A stretch of DNA of 64,000 bases from Gorsachius magnificus (Eukaryota; Chordata; Aves; Pelecaniformes; Ardeidae). The position numbers were made by a program, and so were the translations under genes. The stretch lies in NCBI GenBank assembly GCA_034008185.1, contig CM067084.1:38701099-38765098 (forward strand), written 5' to 3'. Shown in pieces: positions 12,201 to 25,158 of the stretch (position 1 is the first letter of the stretch; every line of letters starts with the position of its first letter). The notes under the pieces were generated by a model. That model was not told the origin of the DNA, did no database searches, and worked only from the letters and a program-made list of their open reading frames with translations.

Positions 12201-14907
12201 GATGACCTCAATGTAAGAAAAAGAACAAGTTTTAGTAAACTGGTTGTTTACCTGATCATCATAAATTCTTGTGGTTCAGGCATGTCTCCCACAACCTTGT
12301 GTGAAGCTTTTGTGGCTATCAGAGCACTTACCAACTGTCTCCGGAACCTGGAAGACCTTTCTTTCTGTCCTGGCCCATGCACTCAACCCATCACTCTCAT
12401 TTTGTCTGCACGGCCTAGCATTCTTTCTGTGCTTGCAATAATGTTTTGGGGAGACATGCACTCATTAAAGCGTCAACACACGACAGGCATGAGGCATGAA
12501 ATCCATGAAGACATTAAAGAACATAATTTCTGCACACTTGACATCTCAGATGATTGTATTTCTTACATCGTAGTTTCATAGCTTCAATCAATGCAGCATT
12601 AACTGGCACTGCCGGTGAAACAGATGGTTTTGGCCTTCCCCCAGTTCTCATTTTCTGTCCTGTTCCTCATGCCAGCACTAGTGTTCATACAGACATGAGT
12701 GAGTCAGGGTAGGGAAATCCAGCAAAAATTAAACCACTGCCACCCCCCTCCCCCAGTTAGTTTTTAGCCAGATCAGTCCCAGATCCCACGTTTCACTGTG
12801 CAGCCCTCTCTACAGATGCTAGCATCAGCATAAATGGGCTGTAGGATGTGAAATGACGAGATCCAAGAGCTACGGCATTTCAGAGTTAAGGGACAATATA
12901 CAAGCTCCTGGCAGTGAAAGTTTTACTTCCTCCCAGTCAAGAGGAAGAACTAGTTGTGGGTTTATTACTTTTTTCCAAAAGACCAATGTTAAGAAACAGA
13001 CCAACAAAAGGACTGTGAAAAATTCTAAAAAGTCCCTTTGAAACAAAAACTGTTTTGTATGGAAAACCATAAAAAGGCACTTTGAAGTATCCAAAGAAAG
13101 CAGTCTAACCTAAGATAACAAGAAGGTTCAGGAGACCAGCAGGTGAGAAAGTTGCATATTTAGACTTATTGTTGAATAACTCTTGGAAAATCATTATGTC
13201 CTCAAGAATTTTGTACATACTCATTTGGCCTTCACATTTCTCTTGGTACTCAGGCAGTTCCTTTCACAAAATACGCTGGGTTTTTTCATCTGTTTGGCTG
13301 GAACATGCTGATCTTTCCACTGTATTCAGACATAACCACAGGGAACCAATGTACATTTGACCTCTGGCTCAGTTATAATTCTCTGTACCTAAAAAAATAA
13401 ATAAATACCCAAACAAAACCAAAAAACACAACAGCAAAACCTTACAAAAAATTAAAATATCTCAGAAAACAGATATTTTTCTGCCTAGCAAAAATGGCTA
13501 CTGAAAGCACATTGCCTTAGTGCTCAAATCTTGTTACTGATTCCTCACTGATATGAGAGCTTAATGAGAGCTATGAGTGATTTGCAAACCTCACAAGTAA
13601 AACTTAAGCCTGTAGAAAGTGGTCTTTTTGGAAACCCACCTGATGAAATATGGAATTTGTTCCTGAGAGAAATTATGGTGCCTATGAGCTCAGTGTCTTC
13701 AGACAAAATGGAAAATCTTGTAGCTGGGAGTCGCCTTCTCACAATGTCACCAGTAAGACACATGTGGAAACAAACAGAGTTGAGAGCACTTACTCAATGA
13801 TTATTCTGAAATATTAGTCATCAGTAAGACAACAGGCAAGCACATTTGTTGTACCCGATATACCACACTGATCTAAAGAAAGTGGAAAGAGAAACTAGAA
13901 CGAATATATTACACCAGATTTCAAAAAATTCCTTGCCTCCGCTTTCCTTCCCTTTTCCCATGCCGGGCATTTGTGTTTCATACTGCCCCTCGATCTGTCC
14001 TAAGATTTTTATATGCCCTCTGGTCTCTTATCATGCCATGTTCTTTTCCTTTACTTTCTTGTTTGTTTGACTTCATTCTCTCTTTTTTAGTAGCAATTTG
14101 TGTTGTAGATACAAGGCTCTTTCAGAACCAAGGAACAGAGACCTGGAAGAGACATGGCTCATCAAATCTGGTCTCCTGCAATCTCAGACAATCATGTGAT
14201 TCATGTTTGGTCCAGAAGGACTAGAAAAACATCCACTCTCCACAACACAAAATGGAAAATACTTCATTTTCTTTGATGAACTGTACAATAGGATGAAAAG
14301 CAATGCTACTACAGTGCCTTAGAACAGAAGCAAAACAGACCTTATGAAATGATCAAAACCTTTCCCCCTGTAGCACTAAGTGGCCATTTGTTAGATAAAT
14401 TACCTCAGTTTTCACCAGGCAAAGGGAGAGGTACAGTGCAAATGGGATCAACAGTGCCCATCTCCAGCCTCCCCTTATTTAAACCAGCAAAAAGTAATCC
14501 ATATTATTATTATTTCAGTCCTGAACCAAGTGTCCTGAAACTCTGTGAGAGCTTCTGAGTTCTGATCTCGGGTCTGTTTGATGATTCATTTTTAAAGGTG
14601 AGTTTTGAGTATGTGGAAGAGCTGAACTGCTTAACCTGCCTGTGACACTGCTCAGCCTGAAGCATTAAATGGACAATATATGAAAACTTTGGTTTTACCT
14701 ATTGCCACAGGTGGAAAACAACAAGGTGGCAAAATTTTCTGGCTCTTACACTAATATAGGGGTGACTGTCAAGAATTGCAGAAGAAGATTTAGAGGCTGA
14801 GTGGCTGGGTGATAAAAAGGCAGAATCATACATATGAGATGAAACAGCCCTAACTTTACAGATACTACAGATACAGATCTGCTTACTACAAATCTGGAAA
14901 GACACCT
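9291..14907. other. Intergenic, no gene seen
   Basis: AT-rich DNA with no recognisable gene, RNA or transposon. It holds homopolymer T (about 11365-11378) and short low-complexity tracts only. The longest open frame (12186-12581, plus) has no recognisable motif or compositional support. Confidence 0.6.
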
Positions 14908-14910
14908 TAG

Positions 14911-15441
14911 GTGGTTACCAATACAAGCGAGCTCGTCAGAGATGTCAAGATTGGAGGCAGCTGCAGTGATCATGCGCTGGTAGAGCTCACACTCCAGAGG
15001 GAAATGGGAAGAACAAAGAGTATAGTCAGGACCCTGAATTTTAGAAAAGCAAACTTCCAGCTCCTCAAGGAGATAGTCAGAAGGACTCCCTGAGAAACGG
15101 TTCTCAGGGACAGGGGAACAGAACAGAGCTGGCAGATTTTTAAGGATGTGATCCACAGAGCGCAAGAGCTCTTGATCCCTAGGTGTAAGAAATCGGGCAA
15201 AGCAGGGAAGAGACTGGCATGGCTGAGGCAAGAGATGCTGGTAAAACTAAGGAGGAAGAGGGAACTGCACAGGCAGTGGAAGCAGGGACAGGCATCCTGG
15301 GAAGAGTATAGGGACGCGGTCCGGTTGTGTAGGAATGGGGTCAGGAAGGCCAAGGCGCAGCTGGAGCTAAACTTGGCTAGGGATGCAAAGAATAACAAGA
15401 AGGGTTTCTACAGGTTTCTACAGCCAGAAAAGGATGGTTAA
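14911..15441 (+). pseudogene. CR1-B ORF2, endonuclease C-terminus and linker
   Basis: First reading frame of CR1-B. It starts inside the apurinic-like endonuclease domain and keeps its C-terminal catalytic block (CSDHALVEL, with the Asp-His pair intact). A TGA at 15091-15093 interrupts it. From 15148 it reads the basic linker (PRCKKSGKAGKRLAWL, KLRRKRELHRQW) up to [11 protein letters not shown]. There a one-base insertion throws it out of frame before the RT domain, and it stops at 15441. Confidence 0.88.
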
Positions 15442-17120
15442 AGAAAGCGTACCCCCGCTGATGAGCGAGACTGGCAAGCTGGTAACAGCAGATGAGGAGA
15501 AGGCTGAGGTACTCAACAACTTTTTTGCCTCAGTCTTCACTGGGAACCTCTCTCCTCACCCCACCCGAGTTGATGGATGGCATGAGGGGGACTGGGAGGG
15601 CAAAACCCCTCCTGCTGTAGGAGAAGACCAGGTTTGTGACCACCTGAGGAACCTGAACGCACATAAGTCCATGGGTCCTGATGAGATGCATCCCAGAGTC
15701 TTGAGGGAATTGGCCGATGTAGTCGCCAAGCCACTCTCCATGATATTTGAAAAGTCATGGCAGTCAGGTGAAGCCCCTGGTGACTGGAAGAAGGGAAACA
15801 TTGTGCCCATTTTCAAAAAAGGTAGAAAGGAAGACCCTGGGAACTACCAACCTGACAGCCTCACCTCTGTGCCTGGGAAGATCATGGAACAGATCCTCCT
15901 AGAAGCTATGCTAAGGCACATGGAGGCCAGGGAGATAATTCGAGATAGCCAGCATGGCTTCACCAAGGGCAAGTCCTGCCTGACGAACCTACTGACTTTC
16001 TATGGTGGTGTGACAACAACAGTGGTCAAAGGAAAACCAATGGATGTCATCTATCTGGACTTCTGCAAAGCCTTTGACACGGTCCCCCACAACATCCTTC
16101 TCTCTAAATTGGAGAGCTATGGATCTTGATGGGTGCACTGTTCGGTGGATAAGGAACTGGCTGGATGGCCGCATCCAGAGGGTAGTGGTCAATGGCTCGA
16201 TGTCCGGATGGAGACTGGTGACGAGTGGTGTCCCCCAGGGGTCCGTACTGGGACTGGTGCTGTTTAACATTTTCATCAATGACTTAGACAGCGAGATCGA
16301 GTGCACCCTCAGCAAGTTTGCGGACAACACCAAGCTGAGTGGTGCAGTTGACACACCAGAAGGACGGGATGTCATCTAGAGAGACCTGGACAGGCTGGAG
16401 AGGTGGGCCTGTGTGAACCTCATGAGGTTCAACAAGGCCAAGTGCAAGGTCATGCACCTGGGTCGGGGTAACCCCCAGTATCAGTACAGGCTGGGGGAAG
16501 AAAGGATCGAGAGCAGCCCTGCCGAGAGGAACTTGGGCGTGCTGGTGGATGAAAAGCTGGACATGAGCCGGCAATATGTGCTGGCATCCCAGAAGGCCAG
16601 CCGTACTCTGAGCTGCATCAGGAGAAGCGTGGCCAGCAGGTCGAGGGAGGTGATTGTGCCCCTCTACTCTGCTCTGGTGAGACCTCACCTAGAGTACTGC
16701 GTCCAGCTCTGGAGCCCTCAGCACAAGAAGGACATGGAACTGTTGGAGCGGGTCCAGAGGAGGGCTACTAAAATGGTCTGAGGGCTGGAGCACCTCTCCT
16801 ACAAGGAGAGGCTGAGGGAGTTGGGGTTGTTCAGCCTGGAGAAAAGAAGGCTGCAGGGAGACCTGATTGCAGCCTTTCAGTACCTAAAGGGGGCCTATAG
16901 GAAAGATGGGGAAAATCTTTTTAGTAGGGCCAGCTGTGTCAGGACAAGGGGTAATGGTTTTAAACTGAAGCAGGGTAGATTTAGACTGGATATAAGGAGG
17001 AAATTCTTTACAATGAGGGTGGTAAGACACTGGAACGGGTTGCCCAGAGAGGTAGTGGAGGCCCCATACCTGGGAACATTGAAGACCAGGTTGGATGGGG
17101 CTCTGAGCAACCTGATCTAG
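15383..17120 (+). pseudogene. CR1-B ORF2, reverse transcriptase and C-terminal domain (two frames)
   Basis: The RT domain is read in one frame from 15383 to 16129: pre-RT block, [14 protein letters not shown], and motif [11 protein letters not shown] one-base insertion near 16120 then shifts it to the frame of 16044-17120. The second frame holds motif B ([10 protein letters not shown]) and motif C, which reads FADN instead of the usual FADD. The second catalytic Asp is therefore Asn at 16326-16328. The C-terminal domain follows ([47 protein letters not shown]) with stops at 16377-16379 and 16779-16781. It ends at NLI before the 3' UTR. This copy is dead at several points. Confidence 0.92.
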
Positions 17121-17213
17121 TTAGCGGTGTCCCTGCTCACTGCAGGGGGGCTGGACTAGATGACCTCTAGGGGTCCCTTCCAACCCAAAACGTTCTATGA
17201 TTCTATGATTATA

Positions 17214-20200
17214 ACAAATAGGTCGACAAAAACATTAGCTGTGCACTCGGTAAGAATCCAAAAAAGAAGAGAAAGACAAAGACAGACAGAGAAAGAAAAA
17301 GAGGAAAAAATAAACAGAGAACAAAATAGAAGAAATACTATGCTGCAGAATAAATTGACTGTGCTTCTGCATCTTGAATACCATGTGCAATCCTTCATGT
17401 CAGAGAGGACATAGTAAAACTGGAAGAAGGGTAGGGAAGATTCTGTACTAAATAGCCAGCCTTCTTCAGTCTGCAAAAAGACAACCCAGACATACCATCA
17501 AGAGAGATTTATGAGGGATATGAATAAGAAATAATACTTGACAGTAACGAGAGGCATTAAAACAATGACATTAAAACTTTAAAATCTTCATGAGGCAGGT
17601 CAAAATGAAAAAAAGACAAAGATGGTCCTTCACACTATGCATATAATTGAGCTGTGGAACTCCTTTCCACAGAATATTTTTGGATACTAGAAGATTGTAT
17701 TAATTGGAAAGATAACATCACTGCCTCAGAAAGTTCCTGAGCCACAGATTGCTGCAGGCTAGGAGCACCTATGCTAGCTTTGTTAATTAGGTTTTTCCTT
17801 TAGACCAGCACAATCATCTATTGCTGCAGACAGGAAATTCAGCTAGCTGAGCCTTTGGCCTAAACCAATACAGCTGGTTTTGTGCTTTCTCAGAGCAGTG
17901 GTTCCTGTGTGCCCGATTCCCCTGAGGCATCCTCGGATCCATGGCTCCTGAAGGATTGGCTACTGCACAGGAACTCTCTGCCTGATCTGCTTATGTACGC
18001 TAAGTCACATACAGAAGGGATGCTCTGAGTTTACTGCACACACTCAGAGACTTATCAGCTCATTGATATATATTCGTTTGACATTGCCTAAGAGAGAGAT
18101 ATTATGCATGTGCTGCATGGTGTATCGACTTTTATTGCTGTGCAGAATTTTCCTGAGAGAAATATAGGCATCTTAGCCAACAATAAAAATTAATTAATCT
18201 GTTTCAGAAGCAGTTTACTATTCCTACTCAGAAGGTTAGTTTCAATCACAATATGGCACTCTGAAGCACAAAGCATTTTTACTGAAAAAAGGAATGTAGT
18301 GTCTGCATTCCATGTTGTATTTTAATGATGATAATTAGTGGGTGCTTCTCACCTAAAAAACCAACTGTGCTATGAGACCCATCATCCAGTATATTCAGAT
18401 CAGATTTCAGTTTATTTTGGGAAATGTCATATATCCTTTATTTCTCTTATTGCTTAGAGTAATTAAAATATCAAAATCCCATTTGTCAGTCAGTATCTGA
18501 GGTTTGCTTTCTGAATTTTTGAGATATGCAATAGAGAAATTGTTTTTACTGTTCAAGATGGATTCGGAGAAAACTGGAGAAGTGTTGGCTGCTTTATTCA
18601 TTAAGCTAAGAAAAAAGGTCATATGCTAGCAAAAGTTACAATTTATCCTCATTTGCCATCTGCATGCAATAAGTCTACAGCTGGGAGGTTTCGTACTTTC
18701 GGGCCATCTCTTTTTTTCTTCCAATTCTGTTTTCTGTCAAGCTGTTATTGTGTATGTAGATATTCTAGGGCTTTGTCTTCCTTGTGGATGTAAGTATTAC
18801 CTTCTATCATTACCTTATTTTGTGGATGAAACCCTCCATATAAGCTAGCATACTTCCATCAGAAACATAATTCTGAGACAATGTGGAAAAGGAAGCAAAA
18901 CTTCACCAGAAGTTCAGTCCCTTCCACTCAGAAGCAACATGTTCATTGCAAGCCAGTATGTACTGCCCCTATCCAAGACCATACTTTGCTGGATATTAGA
19001 AACTAGACCACTTTGCTTTCTCCTGTTTTCTTTGGGGGAGAGAAGAGAAAGAAGTGAGGAAGAAGGTGCTCCAAAAGCAGAAACCAAAAATTTGGAGTAA
19101 AGAAAGAAAATATTAGCAAAAAATTAGAGAGACATGACATCTAATTTCACACCCTGTGATGAACTCCTTGATAAATAATTAGAGCTTAATTCCATCAGTG
19201 AGAAAGGCATCCTTCATCTTGCGTCCAGAAAGTGGCACTCCGGAACTTTAAATGATCATGGCCCTCTCTGGTAAGAAGAAAGGGTCTATAATTACCTTAA
19301 CTGGATTTGCTTACTCAGGTAACTCAATATATTTAAATGGAATACAATCCAGAGATGCTCATTTGCTCGTCTGGGGATGCCTGTTTATTGTAAATGATTT
19401 AACTCCGTATTCCCACAGAGCTGAAATCATGTATACACAAAACAGCTACATGGGCACACGCAAGGGTAAGGCAGCTGTGTGCCCCTGCTTTTTAGGCTCC
19501 TTAGGTAGCCATCCTGTTTGTCTTGTGTCAGAGGAAGGACTTTCAGTTGCAGGTGAAAAAGAAGAGAAACTTCAGATGGCAAGTTTATAAGTGGAGCCAC
19601 TTCCTCAGGCTCATTTCCTTGTATCTTCAACCTACATCCTTCTTACTCACTCAGTGGGTGCTTCTGATTTGGTTTCTCATCTTTCCATTCTCTAGAACTC
19701 AAAATGGAGTACCTTAACAGTAGCACTGATACATCTTTTCTCTCTGGCAGTGCAGTAGGAATCTCATTGTACTTTGAAGAGCTCAATACAGGAGTGGGAA
19801 AGAACAAATGGTAAGGACAAATTGTAAGTACAAATGATACCTGATTGGAGGTCACACTGTCATCAGGGAGTCAGTTGCTGTAGCGCCAGAGATAACTGAT
19901 TGGATTGACTGGGAATAAGAGGAATTACTGACAAGGCACAAGTCAGCCTTCATGACAAACAGGCTGGTGAAAACACTGATTTAAGAAGATTGAGAGAAAT
20001 GAAACAGTGAAAGGGCAATTATTTCCATAGAGAAAAACACTAGACTTTTGATGCTAGGACATCAAACACCAGAACAAGACAATGCCCATGGTAGCAAGGG
20101 GAAATCTGGCTACTGGTAAAAGTTGAAAGAGTAATTGTGAACAAGAAAGTAGTCTGGGAGTGTTAGTTGTTAGGCTGGACATGGTGGTGTATGTGACTGA

Positions 20201-21140
20201 CATATGAAGCCCTAATTTGTGGACAAACAAACTGTAAGCTACCTAATAAACTATTTGGGAAAAGGTAATATACAGAAGCAGAGGAGAGCAGTATTAGAGT
20301 TTTTAGGAGGGTAATGATCAAGCAGCAGAATATTTTTTAGTGTTTCACGTAGCCATAGTAATGTCAAATTTAAAAACAAAAATCAAAGCTAGCCAGAAGA
20401 CTGAGTAAATTTGAGGCATGAAGGTAAAGCAGAAATTTTGCAACTACATGATTTGAGTGCCTATCTCTTTTTTTTAAAATCTTATTAAATCTATTTCTAT
20501 TGCACTTAGTAACTTGTACACAAAATAAGAAAATCAAATACAAAGATGCTTGAGGGACAATTACCAAAACAAATAAAAATCATGGTCCTTCTTTGATTTA
20601 TTACTTTATTGCCACAGGCATGTGATCTTCACTCAATTCTTTCTTTGTCATCAGTTGTTATGCAATGTAGTAAAATTATTCTGTGATTTGTATTTAATTT
20701 ATATATTTGTATTATGTATTTAATAAACAGTGTTTTTCGGGGCTGGTGTCCTTCATGAAGCTGACCAGGATCAGGAATAACATTAACAAAACCCTTACCA
20801 TGTTGCAAAAGAGTTTGTTCAGGTAATGCAGCGATCATTCAGCTAGATATTTCTAGAGGCTTTTTAATTATAAAATAAGAATATCAAAACCAGAAATAGC
20901 TATGTGGTCTTTTTAGGCATTTTTTTTCTTTTTCTTCTGCAAAAAGTACATTGTGATGTTAGTCATGAATCCAAAATAAAGAATATATTGAATAGATTCC
21001 AGTAATGTCAGTGAATTCAAAACTGGAAATTTGACATTTTGTCAAATTGCTGATAATTCCAGATGGTACAGTCCTATCTGAAGCATGTTCAGAAGACAAG
21101 TTCACCAATTACAGTTATTTGTTCTGAATTAAAATGTTTT
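17214..21140. other. Intergenic, no gene seen
   Basis: AT-rich DNA between CR1-B and CR1-C. A purine-rich stretch (17255-17340) directly follows CR1-B. I see no exon, RNA gene or recognised repeat. Confidence 0.6.
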
Positions 21141-21215
21141 CACAGATCACAGAATCACAGAATGGCAAGGGTTGGAAGGGACCTCGGGAGATCATCTAGT
21201 CTAAAGCAGGTTCAC

Positions 21216-23940
21216 CTAAAGCAGGCTGTACAGGACATTGTCCAGGCGGGTTTTGAATATCTCCAGAGAAGGAGACTTCGCAACCCTCCTGGGCAGCCTA
21301 TTCCAGTGCTTTGTCACCCTCAAAGTAAAGAATTTCTTCCACATATTCAACTGAAACCTCTTATGCTTCAGTTTGTGCCCACTGCCCCTTGTCCTGTCAC
21401 TGGGCACCACTGCAAAGAGACTGGTTCTGTCCTCGTGATTTCTGCCCTTAAGATATTTGTAAGTGTTGATGAGATCCCCTCTCAGTCTTCTCTTCCTCAG
21501 GCTAAACAAACCCAGATCCTTCAGCCTTTCCTCACAGGGGAGATGCTCCAGTCCCCTCATCATCTTTGTTGCCTTCCTCTGGACTCTCTCTAGAAGTTCC
21601 TCATTTTTCTTGAACTGGGGAGCCCAGAACTGGACACGGTACTCCAGGTGCGGTCTCACTGAGGCAGAGTAGAGGGAGAGGATAACCTCCCTTGACCTGC
21701 TGGCCGCCTTCCTCTTAATGCGCCCCAGGATGCCATTGACTTTCTTGGCAGCAAGGGCATGCTGCTGGATCATGGTCAACTTGTCATCCACTAGGACTCC
21801 CAGGTCCCTCTCGGCAGAGCGGCTTTCCAGCAGGTCAGCCCCCAGCCTGTACTGGTTCATGGAGTTCAACCTCCCCAGGTGCAGCACCTGATACTTGCCC
21901 TTGTTGAACTTCATCAGGTTCCTCTGCGCCCAACTCTCTAGCCTGTCCAGGTCCCGCTGAATGGCAGCACGGCCTTTGGGCATATCAGCCACTCCTCCCA
22001 GTTCTGTGTCATCAGCAAACTTGCTGATGGTACACTCTGTCCCCTCGGCCAGGTCATTGATGAATAAGTGGAACAAGACTGGGCCAAGTACTGAGCCCTG
22101 GGGAACTCCACTAGCTACTGGCCTCCAACTAGACTCTGTGGCGCTGATCAGAACCCTCTGAGCTCTGCCATTCATCCAGTTCCCAATCCACCTCACTGTC
22201 CACTCACCCAGCCCACACTTCCTGAGCTTCCCTATGAGGATGCTATGGGAGACAGTGTCAAAAGCCTTGCTGAAGTCAAGGTAGACAACATCCACTGCTC
22301 TCCCCTCATCTACCCAGCCGGTCATGCCATCATAGAAGGCTATCAGATTGGTCAGGCATGATTTCCCCTTGGTGAATCCGTGCTGGGTACTCCTGATAAC
22401 TTCTTTTCCTCCACTTGCTTAGACATGACATCCAGAATGAGTTGTTCCATCACCTTTCCAGGGACAGAGGTGAGACTAACTGGTCTGTAGTTCCCTGGGT
22501 CCTCCTTCTTGCCCTTTTTGAAGACTGGAGTGACATTGGCTATCCTCCAGTCCTCAAGCACCTCTCCTGTTCTCCAGGACCTTTCAGAGATGATGGAGAG
22601 TGGCTCAGCAATGATGTCTGCCAGCTCCCTCAGCACTTGTGGGTGCATTCCATCGGGGCCCATGGATTTGTGGGTGTCCTTAACTTGATCCACCTCAAAC
22701 GAAGGAAGATCTTCCTTTCTTCAGGCTTGCTCACTTACCTCCAAGGACTCGGAAGCCTGAGGGCCAGCCTTGGCAGTGAAGACTGAAGCAAAGAAGGCAT
22801 TCAGTAACTCCGCCTTCTCTGTATCCTCCATCACCAGGGAACCCACTTCATTCAGCAGCAGCCCCACATTTCCCCTAGTCTTCTGTTTGCTGCTGATGTA
22901 CTTGAAGAAGCCCTTCTTGTTGTCCTTGATATCCCTCTCCAGATTTAATTCCAGGTGGCCTTTCTAGTTGCTTCCCTGCATGCTCTGACAGTATTCCTGT
23001 ATACCTCCCAAGTGGCCTGACCCTCTTCCCTTTGAGCTTTGCTAGAAGCTCCTTGGTCATCCATCTCCTGCCTCGTTTACTTGATTTCTTACTCATGGGG
23101 ATGCACCGATCCTGAGCATGGAGGAAATTATACTTAAATAGCAACCAGCTCTCTTGGACACTCCTACCTTCTAGACCCCTAACCCATCGGATTCTTCCAA
23201 GTAGGACCCTGAAGAGGCCAAAGTTAGCTCTCCTGAAGTCCAATGTTGTGGTCCTACTTACTGATCTGCTTCCACCACGCAGAACCTGGAACTCCACCAT
23301 CTCATGGTTGCTGCAGCCAAGGCTGCCCCCTACCTTCACATCCTCAACCAGTTCTTTATTTGTCCGCACAAGGTCCAGTAGCACTGCTCTGCTCGTCTGT
23401 TCCTCTACCACCTCTGTCAAAAAGTTATCAATGTTCTGCAGGAACCTCCTGGACTGTGCGCACTTTGCTGCGTGGTCCTTCCAGAAGGCCAGGGTAGTTG
23501 AAGTCCCCCATGAGAACCAGGGCCTGTGATTGTGAGGCTACTTTCAGTTGTCTGTAGAAGGCCTCTTGTCTTCCGTCTTCCTGGTTGGTTGGCCTGTAGT
23601 AAACACCCACCACAGTGTCACCCATATTGGCCCATCCCTTAATTTTTACCCATAAGCTCTGGACTCATTCTTCATCCACCCCTGGACAGAGCTCTATATA
23701 TTCCGGTTGCTCCTTCACATAAAGAGCAACTCCACCACCTCGCCTCATTGGCCTGTCTTTCCTGAAAAGTACATAGCCATCAATGGCAGCATTCCAGTCA
23801 TGTGAGTCATCCCACCATGTCTCTGTAATTGCAATGAGATCATGGCCCCGTGACCACACGCAGAACTCTTAATTCTTCCTGTTTATTCCCCATACTGTGT
23901 GCATTGGTGTAAAGGCATTTCAGGAAGGCAATTGAGCACA
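21216..23940 (-). pseudogene. CR1-C ORF2: endonuclease and reverse transcriptase, several frames
   Basis: The endonuclease starts near 23940 (LYTNAHSMGNKQEEL). It continues in a second frame with ITETWWD (23665-23859) and VGVYYRP ... LMGDFNYP (23428-23625). It ends with GCSNHEMVEF (22875-23420), where the usual catalytic Asp of SDH is Asn. The RT fingers are at 22352-22693 (VTPVFKKGKKEDPGNYRPVS). The rest is one long frame, 21216-22325, with motif [12 protein letters not shown], motif [15 protein letters not shown], an intact FADD box and the complete C-terminal domain. At least four frame changes separate the pieces, so the protein is not made, although the RT catalytic residues are preserved. 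Confidence 0.9.
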
Positions 23941-24115
23941 CAGGTTCCCCTGGAGGAGTGGAAGAAGATCTGCCACAGCCATGCACACCCTTAAGGTGGT
24001 TGGTCTTCTGATTCTTAAATTGGGAGACAGCTGAGGCACATTTGTTGCTGCTCTGATTGGCCACACTTATTCCCTCGTTGGATGCGATGGCCCTTGTTGT
24101 GACTCTGGACCCACA

Positions 24116-24155
24116 CCCCTCCCCCCCCCCGCCCCCCCCTCCCCCCACCCCCCCC
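24116..24155. repeat. C-rich tract (G-tract on the CR1 sense strand)
   Basis: Forty bases that are almost all C on the plus strand, interrupted only by G, T or A at a few sites. In the CR1-C sense strand it is a G-run cluster between ORF1 and ORF2 and could form a G-quadruplex. Confidence 0.9.
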
Positions 24156-24174
24156 GAGTCCTTCAGTTTAAAGC

Positions 24175-25158
24175 CCGCTATACCAAGTTGGCCAGTCTAC
24201 TGCCTTGTCTCTTCTGGAGAGGTGGACCTCATCCCTCCCTAGCAGGTCATAGTCATCAAAGGATGCCCCATTGTCACAAAAGCCAAAACCCTCATGACGG
24301 CACCAGCCATGTAGCCACAAGTTGATATGCATTATGTGCCTATTTTTGGCTGCCCCCTTCCTTGAACTGGTAAAATGGAAGAAAAGATAACTTGGGCACC
24401 AGTGTTTTTCACTTGCTCCCCCACAGCTCGAAAGTCTTCCTTGATTTTACCCAGGTTTTGGCTTTCTTTGTCATTCATGCCTACATGAAATAGTAGCAAC
24501 GGATATAGTCCGTTCTCTTGACAAGTTGTTCCACCCTCTCAGCCGCATCTTGAACCTCAGCTCCTGGAAGGCAATATACCTCTTATGACTCCCTATCAGG
24601 TCGGCAGATGGGTGCCTCAGTACCCTTCAACAGAGAGTCAACCACTACGAGCACTCACTGTTTCTTTTTACGGTATCTACCATGTGTTACTGGTACAGTT
24701 TCTCTTTGCAGGGGACTTTGCAGACCTTGTTCATGGGTGTCCTCAGCCATTAAGGCTTCATATCTGTTTCTGATTGAGATGGTGGAAGGTGCAGGCTGAT
24801 GTGGAGTCCTGCTTTTGTGAGCCACCAGGGTCCATGGTGCCTCATTCTCAGTGCTGTCTGCCACAGGAGCATGGTTCTGAAACCACCTAACTATCTCTGT
24901 CTCAGTTCCTCTAATACTGTACAGCCTTTTAACGGTTTCCTGCCATTTGGCCACCTGACGTAACAGGTCATCAACCTGTATGCACCTTGTGCAGGTACTT
25001 ACCTTTTCATTGTGAGAAGGGTTTGGGCACTTGCTGCAACCCACCGCCTGTACTGATGTTTCCTTTCTTATCAGATCCGTCTGGGTGGATGCATCAGATG
25101 TCTCAGGGGCTTTCTTTGTAGGAACAGGGGGTTTAGATATGAGGCAAGTGCCTGCCAT
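24175..25158 (-). pseudogene. CR1-C ORF1: CxxC region plus decayed SGNH esterase domain
   Basis: ORF1 starts at the ATG at 25156-25158 in a good context (AAAATGG) and is open to a TGA at 24655-24657. The first part holds a Cys-rich stretch (CSKCPNPSHNEKVSTCTRC, roughly residues 43-61) and an NRYEALMAEDTH segment typical of CR1 ORF1. In the same frame just past the TGA, the sequence VLVVVDSLLKGTEAPICRPD marks block I of the SGNH esterase found in CR1-like LINEs. The usual Gly before Asp-Ser is Val here (Asp-Ser at 24634-24639). Block V survives in another frame as DEVHLS, with Asp at 24231-24233 and His at 24222-24224. ORF1 proteins bind RNA; the role of the esterase in retrotransposition is uncertain. 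Stops and shifts make this a relic. Confidence 0.82.

Larger units (their letters stand above)
14908..17213 (+). mobile_element. CR1-B: 5'-truncated CR1 LINE, 2.3 kb
   Basis: Plus-strand CR1. It begins in the last part of the endonuclease domain, continues through the linker and the complete RT region, and ends in a 3' UTR with the tandem ATTCTATGATT tail at about 17195-17212. Three breaks disable it: a stop at 15091-15093, a +1 shift near 15415 (also in CR1-A) and a +1 shift near 16120. Two more in-frame stops (16377-16379, 16779-16781) and a catalytic-box change follow. It is the longer relative of CR1-A, in inverted orientation about 13.5 kb away. I saw no clear target duplication. Confidence 0.95.

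Noticed and set aside
12186..12581. 131-codon plus-strand frame
   Set aside because: No recognisable motif. The opposite strand is equally open in part.
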